A stretch of 64,000 bases of DNA from Filimonas lacunae (GCF_002355595.1 NZ_AP017422.1:1-64000); one strand, 5' to 3'; positions 44,738 to 53,673 are shown, counted from the first letter of the stretch. The notes: a model not told the origin generated them from the sequence alone. Numbers and translations: made by a program.

Positions 44738-45628
44738 TTAATTCAAAAATTGTTTCTTAAAGTCTTTCGGAGTTTTGCCAACTTCTTTCTTAAACAACTT
44801 CGAGAAATAAGACATATTTTCAAATCCCAACGAATAGGCAATTTCAGATACATTTTCTCCGGATTCCCTTAACTTGTTCTTGGCTACAGTAATGAGCGCA
44901 ATATGAATGAGTTCCTGAGCAGTTTTTCCTGTTTCTATTTTTAAAGCATTACTAAGATAGCGCGGCGACATGTTAAGTGCTGATGCCATATAGGCAACCG
45001 AAGGAATCCCTTCTTTCGTGAATTTATCCTCCCGGATATAATTATCCAGGATTTTATTAAAAGCAGTAACCATTTTTCCGGTCAGCTCCTTGCGGTTGAT
45101 AAATTGCCGTTTATAAAAACGCTCGGCATATTTTAGTAATGAATCGATGTTAACCAGAATTATATTTTTACTGTATTCATCCTGGTTATTGCCGTATTCG
45201 GAATCTATGGACTCAAATAGCCGTATGATGGTCTTCTCTTCTTTGGGTGCAAGATGCAGGGCTTCATCAGCTTCGTAATCGAAGAAGGCATACTTTTGAA
45301 TTTCCTTTTGCAGTGCGCTGCCCAATAAGAAGTCCTCATGAAACAATAAGATATAACCACCTTCTTCAAGTTCCAGATTATTAATCTCAATCACCTGGCG
45401 GGGTTTCCAAAACACCATGGATCCTTTCTCATGGTCGAAACGTGTCCGGCCGTAAAGCCAGTGCCCAGCCTTAATATTTTTTAGCCCGATCAGGTAAAAA
45501 TCGCAGGTAAACTCATCAAAATTCAAAACTAAACCAGGCGTAATCCGCAGTAAGCTTAGCATAGGATGCTCAGGATCGGGCAGATTGTTTTCCCGATGCA
45601 TCTCGCTTAAAGATTTGAAATGCTTCAT
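44738..45628 (-). CDS. AraC-family transcriptional regulator
   Basis: A 296-residue regulator. The N-terminal sensing domain includes GSMVFWKPRQVIEINNLELEEGGYILLFHEDFLLG (about 70-105). The C-terminal HTH pair is SVAYMASALNMSPRYLSNALKIETGKTAQELIH and NVSEIAYSLGFENMSYFSKLFKKEVGKTPKDFKKQFLN. It is 66 bases after the aldehyde dehydrogenase gene on the same strand, so it may be the last gene of that operon and act on it. The effector is unknown. Confidence 0.9.
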   Translation of the reverse strand: MKHFKSLSEMHRENNLPDPEHPMLSLLRITPGLVLNFDEFTCDFYLIGLKNIKAGHWLYGRTRFDHEKGSMVFWKPRQVIEINNLELEEGGYILLFHEDFLLGSALQKEIQKYAFFDYEADEALHLAPKEEKTIIRLFESIDSEYGNNQDEYSKNIILVNIDSLLKYAERFYKRQFINRKELTGKMVTAFNKILDNYIREDKFTKEGIPSVAYMASALNMSPRYLSNALKIETGKTAQELIHIALITVAKNKLRESGENVSEIAYSLGFENMSYFSKLFKKEVGKTPKDFKKQFLN

Positions 45629-45694
45629 AACCTAAATATAAAACTTAGTAAGGATTAGGACTGAATGAAACACGTTTCATTCAGTCAGGCTAAC

Positions 45695-47074
45695 TTAATA
45701 AATAAACCACTGGTTTAAACCTTCCACCTTTTCCTGCGTGTAGGGCGGAATAAGATGTTCTATTGGTTGTCCGGAAGGTCCATGCAATATAGATTTGGCA
45801 TGCGTTAGGGACTCAAAACCAGACTTTCCGTAATAATTGCCAATACCGGAGCTTCCCACACCACCAAAGGGCATAGACAAGATATAGAGATGGATGTTCA
45901 CCTGATTTACAGCACCGCCGCCAAAAGAAAGGGTGTGCAGCAAATAGTCAATATTTGCCTGATCATCACTAAAAACAAAGGCCGCCAGCGGCTTAGGACG
46001 TTTTTTTATATTGACAATCACTTCTTGAATATCTGTGTAAGTCAGTACGGGTAAAATAGGTCCAAATACTTCTTCCTCCATTATAGGATCTTCCCAGGTG
46101 ACAGGATATACGACAGTAGGTGCAAAGTATCGTGCATCTTCATCGTACTGACCGCCAGCTATCACTTTTGCAGGGTCAACAAGGGCTGCCATCCTCCTTA
46201 CTTCTTTGCTATTAATGATCCTGGAATAGTCAGGGCTATTCTTTGGATTATCTCCATACATCTCCCGCAATGCTTTTCTAGCTTCCTGAATAAATGTAGC
46301 CGCTACCGATTCGTGCACATAAGCATATCCGGGAGAAGTGCACCATTGACCGCCCCAGGCCGTAGCGCCCCAAACAGCCTTCTGCGCTGCATCGGCGATG
46401 TCTGCTGTTTCATCTACGATAAGCGGATTTTGCCCGCCCAGTTCCAGTAACATAGGCGTTAAATTTTCCGCAGCGGCACGTGCCACGATTTTGCCAACAG
46501 CGGTGCTCCCTGTAAAGAAAATAAAATCAAAAGGAAGTTTCAGTAGTTCGGTAATAGCTTCCCGCCCACCCCCTACAACAGCCACCGACTCTTCCGCAAA
46601 ATATGCCGGCACCAATTTCTGTAACAGCCCACCGGACTCAGGTAATGCATTCGATGTTGTTAAGATAACCGGGTTTCCTGCGGCGATGGCTGTAATAGCT
46701 GGATGCAGTAACAGCAGCAGTGGACCGTTGAAAGGACCTAGCACCAACGTAACGCCATAGGGCTCCCTATATACTATTCCCTTGTGGCCGGTTTCTGCCA
46801 GGAACCTGGGCACCGGAACTTCCGTAGATTGCATCCATTCTCTCAACTGTGATTTTGTATATTCTGCAATACCTATAACCGCATCGGTTTCAAATACCTG
46901 TTCTGCAAAGGAGCTTTTGAAGTCATTACCTACTGCATTGCGCAGCGCCTGGACATTATCCCGCAACATTTGCTGCATGCGGGTCAATTGCTCAATACGC
47001 CATTCGTATGACTTAGTGGCATCCGTATTGAAGTAAGCCTTTTGTTTGTCGAATATCTGCTGATATTTGTTCAT
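45695..47074 (-). CDS. Aldehyde dehydrogenase (class 3-like)
   Basis: A 459-residue NAD(P)-dependent aldehyde dehydrogenase. The cofactor loop FTGSTAVGKIV, the general base in LELGGQNPLI (Glu211) and the nucleophile in GGQWCTSPGYAYV (Cys245) are all present. So are EEVFGPILPVL and the C-terminal PFGGVGSSGIGNYYGKSGFESLTHAKSIL, which with the short length places it near the ALDH3 type. It oxidises aldehydes to acids; the particular aldehyde is not known. It is co-directional with a DUF1569 gene 26 bases upstream and an AraC gene downstream, in a likely multi-gene redox operon. Confidence 0.93.
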   Translation of the reverse strand: MNKYQQIFDKQKAYFNTDATKSYEWRIEQLTRMQQMLRDNVQALRNAVGNDFKSSFAEQVFETDAVIGIAEYTKSQLREWMQSTEVPVPRFLAETGHKGIVYREPYGVTLVLGPFNGPLLLLLHPAITAIAAGNPVILTTSNALPESGGLLQKLVPAYFAEESVAVVGGGREAITELLKLPFDFIFFTGSTAVGKIVARAAAENLTPMLLELGGQNPLIVDETADIADAAQKAVWGATAWGGQWCTSPGYAYVHESVAATFIQEARKALREMYGDNPKNSPDYSRIINSKEVRRMAALVDPAKVIAGGQYDEDARYFAPTVVYPVTWEDPIMEEEVFGPILPVLTYTDIQEVIVNIKKRPKPLAAFVFSDDQANIDYLLHTLSFGGGAVNQVNIHLYILSMPFGGVGSSGIGNYYGKSGFESLTHAKSILHGPSGQPIEHLIPPYTQEKVEGLNQWFIY

Positions 47075-47100
47075 ATCTATAGGTTTTAAACTGTAATGAA

Positions 47101-47643
47101 TTAGGCGTTGAATTGCCTTAGGTGGTAATCAACATGGATCAGTGCCAGTTTGCCCCATTGTTTGCTGCTCATTTTGCCAAACATGGGGTGTGGTCCCCAG
47201 TCTTCTGTCGGCGTCGCCCAGGCTTTTTCCAGTATGTCTAACAGGAGGTTTTTCTCCATTCCGAAATCGAAGCTCTGGTCATGAGGTATGATAAAATTTA
47301 AGGGCATACGCAGACCTTTTGGTTGTTCCGGGAAAAAATCTACCAGAATCCATTTAAAAAGTGTCCGGCTCAACCAGTAACTTTCATCGAAAAGGGTAAA
47401 ATAGCCTAACGCACCACCTAGAGATAAGGACAGATGGTGTATCATTTGTGCTACACTCATGGTACCCCATACCCGTCTAGAGTCAGGTGTGATGCTTTGG
47501 ACCCTTGCTCTGAATTCTGCTTGCTTCTGGGGTGTATAGAATAGCATACCATCTACCTGCGGAGTGATGATGGCTTTGGGAATATACTTGACGATGGCAA
47601 TGAAGGAGTACCACAATTCCTTATTGAGGATAGTTCGTTTCAT
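47101..47643 (-). CDS. DUF1569 (DinB-like) family protein
   Basis: A 180-residue protein. SRRVWGTMSVAQMIHHLSLSLGGALG and the C-terminal WGKLALIHVDYHLRQFNA show the helical bundle with spaced histidines of the DUF1569/DinB-like superfamily, often metal-dependent thiol or transfer enzymes. No reaction is known for this subgroup. It lies 12 bases after the SDR gene and 26 bases before the aldehyde dehydrogenase gene on the same strand, so it is surely co-transcribed. Confidence 0.75.
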   Translation of the reverse strand: MKRTILNKELWYSFIAIVKYIPKAIITPQVDGMLFYTPQKQAEFRARVQSITPDSRRVWGTMSVAQMIHHLSLSLGGALGYFTLFDESYWLSRTLFKWILVDFFPEQPKGLRMPLNFIIPHDQSFDFGMEKNLLLDILEKAWATPTEDWGPHPMFGKMSSKQWGKLALIHVDYHLRQFNA

Positions 47644-47654
47644 AGCGGTACCAT

Positions 47655-48497
47655 TTATGCAGTAACTTCGGTTGGTGTAAACTTACCTGCCCAAGCCTCA
47701 ATTTCAGTGCTGGTCTTGTCACGGTTCGTACGGTAAGTTTGCAGCGAGTCCAGACCTACAGGTAAATGAACGGGAGGATTTTTTTCAGCAGCTAATTCAA
47801 CAACTACCTTAGCCAGTTTAGCAGGATCGCCCGGTTGGTTACCATGCAGTGAATCAGGAACATTTTTCATTTGCCCTACCATGGTATCATTATAATCCGG
47901 GATAGCGTTCGCAGCTTGTGCGTAAGATTGTGAGTTTAAGAACTGGGTGCGGAATAAACCCGGTGCCAGGGCCGTTACGTTAATATTGAAAGGTGCAAGC
48001 TCTAATGCAAGACCTTCGGAAATACCTTCAACAGCATACTTTGTAGAGCCATATAAAGCCCAGGCGGGTAGTGCCCCGTAACCGAAAAGAGAAGAGATAT
48101 TGATGATATGGCCTGCTTTTCTTTCCCGCAGGTGTGGCAACACATTCCGAACTACGTTGAGCAGTCCAAAGACATTCGTATCATACTGTCTTCTTGCCTC
48201 CACGTCTGATGCTTCTTCGATAGCGGCCACAATACCGAAACCAGCATTGTTTACCACGACATCCAGTTGCCCGAATCGGTCGATGCCATCCTTGACAGCT
48301 TGTTTTACCTCTGCTTCTTTGACCACATCCATAGTGACTACCAGTAGCTCTGCAGGGTTACCCAGATCCGCTTGCAAACCAGCTGCATTGTTGCGGACAG
48401 TTGCGATTACTTTATCCCCGGAGGCGAGGACTGATTTTACGATTTCAAGGCCAAATCCTTTGCTGGCACCTGTTATAAACCAAACTTTTTGCGTCAT
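47655..48497 (-). CDS. Short-chain dehydrogenase/reductase
   Basis: A 280-residue classical SDR. TGASKGFGLEIV binds the dinucleotide, NNAGFG is the structural motif, and Ser in INISSLFGYGALPAW with YGSTK (YxxxK) forms the catalytic set. Family members reduce carbonyls or oxidise alcohols; the substrate is unknown. Upstream it has a -7 element and a 21-base direct repeat (48543-48594), nearly the same as those before the NmrA-like gene at 49923, implying common control. It starts the tightly packed SDR-DUF1569-ALDH unit. Confidence 0.9.
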   Translation of the reverse strand: MTQKVWFITGASKGFGLEIVKSVLASGDKVIATVRNNAAGLQADLGNPAELLVVTMDVVKEAEVKQAVKDGIDRFGQLDVVVNNAGFGIVAAIEEASDVEARRQYDTNVFGLLNVVRNVLPHLRERKAGHIINISSLFGYGALPAWALYGSTKYAVEGISEGLALELAPFNINVTALAPGLFRTQFLNSQSYAQAANAIPDYNDTMVGQMKNVPDSLHGNQPGDPAKLAKVVVELAAEKNPPVHLPVGLDSLQTYRTNRDKTSTEIEAWAGKFTPTEVTA

Positions 48498-48542
48498 GAT
48501 TGAAAGTTTTTAAATGATTAATTATATTCTATAATTGTTAAT

Positions 48543-48597
48543 CAAAGGTAGAACGGGGGGGGAAGGCGGTACTAACGCTAATCGTCTAATTACTGAC
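48543..48597 (-). promoter_or_regulatory. Operator/promoter of the SDR operon
   Basis: On the minus strand TCAGTAA and TTAGTAC start 21 bases apart, the latter followed by exactly 18 bases and TACCTTTG (48550-48543), a perfect -7 element. Seen on the plus strand, GTACTAACG, 9 bases and TAATTACT repeat with the same spacing before the NmrA-like gene at 49961-50012. Confidence 0.6.
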
Positions 48598-48603
48598 ACT
48601 TAT

Positions 48604-49040
48604 TTACCAAACGGAAAGTTTGACCATATCAAACGAGGTTATTATTCTTTCCTTTTTCTGATTCATCAGCTCCTTTGGCGGAATGTAAATGAATGTCATT
48701 CCATTATTCAACGCCAGTACAGGTCCGGCGATCTTTAGTGTCGAATCATGGGTAAGCAATGCATATTCTTCTTCGCTTTTTCTTACGGGAGTTACTCCGA
48801 TACAATAAAAACAAGCGTCTGCGAATTGCAGGACCGGTTCATCTTCGGTTAATGTGAAAAGATCGGAAACCAATACCTCTCTTACCTTCGGATGGACTAT
48901 TCCTGCGTTACGGCGGTTCAACAGTGTGATGGTAGCTATCCTGGGATCGCTGAGGCACTCGTGCAGTACGCCCTCGCCAACCATTCGGTTGATCCTGTAA
49001 TTATTACATTGATACCTTTCGTTTCTATTTGACGATTCAT
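48604..49040 (-). pseudogene. Frameshifted, truncated NAD-dependent epimerase-like gene
   Basis: ATG 49040 starts MNRQIETKGINVIITGST, a normal Rossmann beginning. The frame then shifts: one missing base after codon 18 places the continuation MVGEGVLHECLSDPRIATITLLNRR in another frame. Together they rebuild the family motif TGSTGMVGEGVL. Downstream similarity to this epimerase family continues to ALNNGMTFIYI, after which the expected C-terminal half (about 80-100 residues) is absent and the frame ends at 48604. It sits 5 bases after the NmrA-like gene, in the same orientation. It is most likely a dead gene; a sequencing error could explain the shift but not the missing end. Confidence 0.75.
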
Positions 49041-49044
49041 TTAC

Positions 49045-49923
49045 TTATGCAAAAAGCCTCTTGTTTTCAGTGAAGAATTCGGCAAGGGATGTTGGTTTTC
49101 TTCCTGTAATGGTTTCAATCAGATCATTTGTTCCGGCAAAAACACCATTGATACAGTCTTCTGCCACATGGGTGACATGTTGTACAAAATGGTCACTGGC
49201 CCCTCTTTTTGAATTCATTTTAAAGAACTGTTCGGTAGTCAGTGGTTCGTATGTGATCGTCCTGCCTAAAGTCTTTGAAATAACTTCGCTCATTTCAAAA
49301 AGGTTATATTCCTCCGGGCCATAGAGTTTAAGTGCCTGGCCGGCAAATGCTGCTATATTGGTAGCTGTTTTTGCGACAACACGACCCAGGTCAGCCGAAT
49401 CCACCGGTGCCCAGCGGCCGGTTCCAAAAGGTAGCAGAATCGCGCTGTTCTCATGGATGATATCGCGAGTATAGAGAAACCAGTCGTCAAAGAAAGTGGG
49501 TCTTAAATGTACTGTCGGGATACCGGTCCTATTTAAAATCTGTTCTCCGACCCAGTGGTCCTGTGCGGCATTACTTTTAGCTTCCCGCCTTGCAGAGATC
49601 TGTGACATGTTAACAATCCCTGTCAAACCGTTTTCTTTTGCCGCCTGTGCAAAATAGGCTGTGGCCTGCAATACGCCCGGAACCAAAACCGGGTAACATA
49701 AGTAGGCTGTATCAATACCCTTCATGGCTGCGGAAATATCATCAAGATTGAGCAGATCACCCACCACCACTTCTACGCCTTTGGCGCTAAGTTTTTCCGA
49801 ACGTTCATCCTTACTATGAACAAACGCCCTCACCGGATAACCCATTTTCAAAAGTTCGTCTATGGCTGCACCACCGCTCTTGCCTGTGGCACCAGTAATT
49901 AATACTTTAATTTGCTTTTCCAT
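49045..49923 (-). CDS. NmrA-like NAD(P)-binding oxidoreductase
   Basis: A 292-residue atypical SDR of the NmrA/azoreductase-like group. VLITGATGKSGGAAIDELL (about 7-25) is the dinucleotide site, VVVGDLLNLDDISAAMKGIDTAYLCYPVL follows the family's second block, and GIVNMSQISARREAKSNAAQDHWVGEQILNRTGIPTVHLRPTFFDDW the third. The canonical YxxxK is not obvious, as often in NmrA-like proteins, so the role may be sensory or reductive. It heads the leftward gene row and carries the same operator as the SDR gene downstream. Confidence 0.87.
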   Translation of the reverse strand: MEKQIKVLITGATGKSGGAAIDELLKMGYPVRAFVHSKDERSEKLSAKGVEVVVGDLLNLDDISAAMKGIDTAYLCYPVLVPGVLQATAYFAQAAKENGLTGIVNMSQISARREAKSNAAQDHWVGEQILNRTGIPTVHLRPTFFDDWFLYTRDIIHENSAILLPFGTGRWAPVDSADLGRVVAKTATNIAAFAGQALKLYGPEEYNLFEMSEVISKTLGRTITYEPLTTEQFFKMNSKRGASDHFVQHVTHVAEDCINGVFAGTNDLIETITGRKPTSLAEFFTENKRLFA

Positions 49924-50600
49924 TTTGCTTTTTTGTTTAAATGGTTTGAATTTGTTTAAACAAAAGTAGTTCGACGCTTAGGGGTAGTACTAACGGTAAT
50001 TTCATAATTACTAATCCTTTTCTACCAGTGGTTGAGATTGTCTATAAAATGAGAAACGTATCGTTCCTGACCTGGGTATATGAGAATTACGGTGTATTTG
50101 CATGACGGCACCACGAAATCTGGAATCCGGGCTATTGCTGATCCGATAATTCCGGAAGACATCCGAATGCACGCCTGGAAGTAATCGAACTTCCGGTGGA
50201 TGACCCTTTTTAGTATAATAAATGTTATTATTCTTTTGCTTTGTCGCCTTATAGTAAAGACAGGTATTTCCTTTCTGCTCGTAGCTTAAGGGATACATCC
50301 CTGCCGTTTGATTTTAAGAGACTCCAAAATTGAAAAGGATATCCTTTGGGGTACTGAGGAGGCTTTAAATGCGAAGGCCTTGCTTGCATTTTCACTGAAA
50401 TCGTTGATATGAATTTTACCACCTACAGATGGCTTCAGTTGTTTGTTGAAAGCAGTAAGGTTACTGGGTTTGTCCTAAGGCATAACGTCAGACCTTCCAC
50501 GAATAGAAAAGCCAAAACCAGCCGTCACCCTGGACTGTGATATACGGCTGGCAAATTTATGAGATCAGCATCGTTAATTTAAAAGCATATAGGTAAAGAA
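49924..50600. other. Gene-poor stretch between NmrA-like and OYE genes
   Basis: The first 90 bases hold the NmrA-like promoter. Beyond it, a 95-codon open frame on the minus strand (50011-50298) has no recognisable content and I do not call it. Another minus-strand run near 50310-50490 (KPSNLTAFNKQLKPSVGGKI onward) looks protein-like but has no start codon and a stop before it, so it may be a gene remnant. Confidence 0.4.
49961..50013 (-). promoter_or_regulatory. Operator/promoter of the NmrA-like gene
   Basis: On the minus strand TTAGTAA and TTAGTAC start 21 bases apart; the second is followed by exactly 18 bases and TACTTTTG (49968-49961). Core words and all three spacings are the same as before the SDR gene at 48497. 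Confidence 0.6.
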
Positions 50601-51671
50601 TTAGTTGAATAAAACCGGGTAGTCGGTATATCCTTTAGCACCGGGTGTATATAAGGTGGTGAAATCAGGTGCGTTCAATTCCGCTCCGTTGGTAATACGT
50701 TGCTCCAGATCTGGATTTGCTAAAAATGGTCTGCCAAAGGCGATAAGGTCCGCATCTCCATTATTTAACTCGACTTCTGCTTTTTCGGCAGTAAAAGTGT
50801 TACAATAAATAATTGTTCCCTCAAATTCGGTCCGTATTGCTGCTAAAGTTTGTGCAGGCACCTGGGGATTAATGCTGATGTGTATATAAGCAAGTCCAAT
50901 ACGGTTAAATTCCCGGCTTAAATGAATATATGTTTCCTCCGTAGCATCTGCATCATAAGCTTGCAGGTCACCAAGCGTGGAATTAGGGGATATCCTTACA
51001 CCAACTTTTTCTTTACCGATAGTGTCTGCAATTTGTTGCGCCACTTCCAGGACAAACCGGGATCTGCTTTCTATGGTGCCACCGTAAATATCAGTACGGT
51101 CATTTACGTTTGGATTCAGGAATTGTTCAATAAGATAGCCATTGGCAGCGTGAATTTCTACGCCATCAAAGCCTGCGGCCATTGCGTTCTTCGCGGCAGT
51201 TACATATTCACCGATCACATCTTGTACTCCTTTGGTTGATAAGGCTACCGGAACCGGGTAATCCTGCATACCGATAGTATCAGTGTGCATTTGACCGGCT
51301 GCTGCTATAGCCGACGCACCTATTACATGAGCTCCCTCCGGCAGGTTCGCCTGGTGTCCGATACGCCCCGTATGCATTAATTGTAAAAATATTTTGGTAT
51401 TGTTTTGATGTACAGCAGTGGTTGTTAGTTTCCAGCCTTCTATTTGTTCAGGTGAAAAAATGCCCGGAATGCGGGCGTAACCCAATGCTTCCGGGGCAGG
51501 TGCGGTACCTTCTGTGATGATCAAACCAGCTCCCCGGCGCTGACCATAATATTCCGCCATCAATGCGTTTGGTATATTGCCGATTGCACGGCTGCGGGTC
51601 ATAGGAGCCATTACCAAATGATTTTTTAAATTCAGGGACTGGCTGTTGTAGGGCATCAGTAACTTTTTCAT
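50601..51671 (-). CDS. Old Yellow Enzyme-family alkene reductase (NemA/OYE-like)
   Basis: A 356-residue FMN-dependent ene-reductase that uses NAD(P)H to reduce activated C=C bonds or nitro groups. The FMN-site start LVMAPMTRSRA, ITEGTAPAPEALGY, the QLMHTGR block, and the His/Asn substrate pair in GFDGVEIHAANGYLIEQFLNPNVNDRTDIYGGTIESRSRFVLEV are all intact, as is DLIAFGRPFLANPDL near the C-terminus. The open frame extends to 51704; ATG 51671 (MKKLLMPYNS) matches family N-termini. The AraC gene immediately upstream on the same strand, with a 21-base repeat between them, is the likely regulator. Confidence 0.93.
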   Translation of the reverse strand: MKKLLMPYNSQSLNLKNHLVMAPMTRSRAIGNIPNALMAEYYGQRRGAGLIITEGTAPAPEALGYARIPGIFSPEQIEGWKLTTTAVHQNNTKIFLQLMHTGRIGHQANLPEGAHVIGASAIAAAGQMHTDTIGMQDYPVPVALSTKGVQDVIGEYVTAAKNAMAAGFDGVEIHAANGYLIEQFLNPNVNDRTDIYGGTIESRSRFVLEVAQQIADTIGKEKVGVRISPNSTLGDLQAYDADATEETYIHLSREFNRIGLAYIHISINPQVPAQTLAAIRTEFEGTIIYCNTFTAEKAEVELNNGDADLIAFGRPFLANPDLEQRITNGAELNAPDFTTLYTPGAKGYTDYPVLFN

Positions 51672-51701
51672 ATCGTTTGTTTTATGTTTTAAATGATATG
51701 T

Positions 51702-51754
51702 CAAAGGTCAGCAGGATGCCGAATTTAAAATAGCGTAGCCCGCCCGGAAAATAG
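51702..51754 (-). promoter_or_regulatory. Operator/promoter of the OYE-family gene
   Basis: On the minus strand CTATTTT at 51754-51748 and 51733-51727 are 21 bases apart. After 17 bases comes GACCTTTG (51709-51702), a -7 element with one mismatch. The upstream repeat begins 3 bases after the stop of the AraC gene. Confidence 0.5.
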
Positions 51755-51756
51755 TC

Positions 51757-52740
51757 CTATCCGCCTGCTGCGTATTTCTTAGGTTTTTGTTGATGGTGTC
51801 GCTCGAATAAGCGGGTAAAATGGCTTAAATTACTGAAGCCTAACTGATAGCCCGCCTCGCTCACTGAATAGTTCTTATGCCGGAGCAAGTAGGCTGCTTC
51901 CTCCATTCGGGCCGTTTGGTAATAATTGTAAATGCTGTCGCCGAATACCTGCCTGAACAGATCTTTCATTTTGGTTTCGCTCAGCCCGCCTAATTTAGCC
52001 AGGTCAGGCAAACTGGGAGGTTGACTAAGATCGCTAAGTATAGCTTTCCGGATGATAGAAAGCTTTTCTGAATCAGCTTTGTTAACAGGGCTATGCCTCG
52101 TAGATTGGCGGTTGTGCAGTTGATTAAACACATTATATAGCAGTGTTTCCGCTTTAAGCCGGTAATAAAAGCCTGCAAGCCCGTTCTCTGCCCGTGGCTC
52201 TGATAACTGTTTGAGCGTCATTTGCGTTTCTGTCCCCATGCTTTCATAAAAAAGAAAGGATTCTTTAGGGTTAACAATGGTATCGATCAAATAATCAGGA
52301 CGATTTAGTTCCAACAAACCCTTAAGCCGGGTTGCACTCAACCCGATCACGGTAAAATAGATCTCGGTATTGGCGGGAAAAGTAATCAGCGTGTCTAAAT
52401 TATTAGAGGCAATTTGTATAGCCATATCATTATAACGACTAAAACTCCGTGGTTTCTCGCTATCTGTGATCAGGCTAACCGGCTCCTCATTATTATAGAA
52501 AATCACGCTTATGAAGCTTGCCGGTTCTTTTGAACCTATGCGTTTTAAGATCAGCTCCTGGTTCAGCTGGTATCGGTGTATCAGCAAGCGGAAGTCATCA
52601 TTTAGGTCAATGCGACGTACAAATCCCTCGCCCAGGAATGATGGAATGTGTAGCTCATTATTAACCACGGGTACTTTTAAGGCTTCAGCAAAGGCCGTCA
52701 AAAAATTAAATTGCGGCTGTGTAACAAACTCTATTAACAT
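51757..52740 (-). CDS. AraC-family transcriptional regulator (likely controls the OYE gene)
   Basis: A 327-residue regulator. The N-terminal 230 residues form a sensing domain with no close match recognised. The C-terminal HTH pair is SLPDLAKLGGLSETKMKDLFRQVFGDSIYNYYQTARMEEAAYLL and SVSEAGYQLGFSNLSHFTRLFERHHQQKPKKY, matching the long-N-terminus AraC group found in Bacteroidota. It is transcribed toward the OYE gene and its stop codon abuts the 21-base direct repeat in that gene's promoter. Confidence 0.9.
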   Translation of the reverse strand: MLIEFVTQPQFNFLTAFAEALKVPVVNNELHIPSFLGEGFVRRIDLNDDFRLLIHRYQLNQELILKRIGSKEPASFISVIFYNNEEPVSLITDSEKPRSFSRYNDMAIQIASNNLDTLITFPANTEIYFTVIGLSATRLKGLLELNRPDYLIDTIVNPKESFLFYESMGTETQMTLKQLSEPRAENGLAGFYYRLKAETLLYNVFNQLHNRQSTRHSPVNKADSEKLSIIRKAILSDLSQPPSLPDLAKLGGLSETKMKDLFRQVFGDSIYNYYQTARMEEAAYLLRHKNYSVSEAGYQLGFSNLSHFTRLFERHHQQKPKKYAAGG

Positions 52741-53055
52741 GTGTAGTAATAATGTTTGATTTAAGAGTTATGTTTTATAATAAGACAAATATCATTATTT
52801 AGCGCTCATTTGCTTTACAATTCTCTCCAGGTGCGTAATTCCTCAAGGAAGATATTTCATTTATAATAGGCTTGAGGGAGCATACCTATCAGCTGGCAGA
52901 AGACATCATTGAAAACAGGCAGGGAATAATGATTATTCAGAACGAAAAAATTGTGGAAATCCTGTAGATGGGTTAAGCTGTATTTACCACCGCCTTCGTT
53001 TTCTTACAATTTCAGCGAAAAGGCCGTTGCTACATTTGTACCAGAAAATAAGCAA
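52741..53055. other. Divergent intergenic region, AraC / DUF2652
   Basis: 315 bases. Besides the box/promoter at 52995-53038, a weaker TTTACAATTC word lies at 52814-52823. Nothing else is recognised. Confidence 0.5.
52995..53038 (+). promoter_or_regulatory. Recurring box and -7 element before the DUF2652 gene
   Basis: TTCGTTTTCTTACAATTT (52995-53012), 18 bases, then TACATTTG (53031-53038), a perfect TAnnTTTG. The same 18-base word occurs exactly, with the same spacing, before the barrel gene at 57968, and with two changes at two other promoters nearby. Translation would start at 53056. Confidence 0.6.
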
Positions 53056-53673
53056 ATGATGGAACAACTATATAAACGATACCTGAAAGAAAGCAAAGCC
53101 ATTCGGGTGGAGGATGGGATAGTGATGATACCGGACATCAGTGGCTATACAAAGTTTGTCAACAGCATTTGCATAGAAGCCGGCCGCTACATTATCCGGG
53201 AGTTATTGTCAGTGATTTTAGAGGCCAATAGTACCGGGCTGGAAGTCAGCGAAATAGAAGGAGATGCCATACTTTTTTACAAATTCGGCCCAAAGCCGTC
53301 CGTGGAAGCGATTGTAAGACAATATGAGGAGATGCTATCGGCTTTTAACGCCAAACTGTGCGAAATAGAGGATATCGTTGGTCATAGGCTGAACCTGTCT
53401 TTAAAACTGATTGCTCACTATGGATCATTTTCGGAATATACGATCGGGGCCTTTAAAAAGTTATACGGTGAACCAGTAGTGAGGGCACACGCACTGCTTA
53501 AAAACAACGTCGAAAGCAACACCTATATCCTGCTTACCGGATCGTTGGCTACCCTGCAGGCAGAAGAACAATCCAGGGATTGTTTTTTGATCGACTATGA
53601 CCAGCAAAACATTTACACTCACCATAAAAAAACAAAACATGGAACAGGTTGCCAAACCAGCATTCTAACGTAA
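53056..53673 (+). CDS. DUF2652 protein with class III nucleotidyl-cyclase-like fold
   Basis: A 205-residue protein of DUF2652. Two blocks resemble the metal-binding motifs of class III adenylate/guanylate cyclases: VMIPDISGYTKFV (Asp27) and SEIEGDAILFYKFG (Asp70), both Asp retained. The residue four before the second Asp, which in true cyclases is Lys for ATP and Glu for GTP, is Glu66. Whether it makes any cyclic nucleotide is unknown. There is no membrane segment. The frame is open from 52951, but ATG 53056 (MMEQLYKRYLKE) lies after the promoter. An AraC gene follows 58 bases later and probably shares the transcript. Confidence 0.78.
   Translation: MMEQLYKRYLKESKAIRVEDGIVMIPDISGYTKFVNSICIEAGRYIIRELLSVILEANSTGLEVSEIEGDAILFYKFGPKPSVEAIVRQYEEMLSAFNAKLCEIEDIVGHRLNLSLKLIAHYGSFSEYTIGAFKKLYGEPVVRAHALLKNNVESNTYILLTGSLATLQAEEQSRDCFLIDYDQQNIYTHHKKTKHGTGCQTSILT

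Noticed and set aside
50011-50298. A 95-codon minus-strand frame (MYPLSYEQKGN...).
   Set aside because: No recognisable family and no promoter-like element upstream. It lies in a region that looks eroded, so I left it out as a gene.
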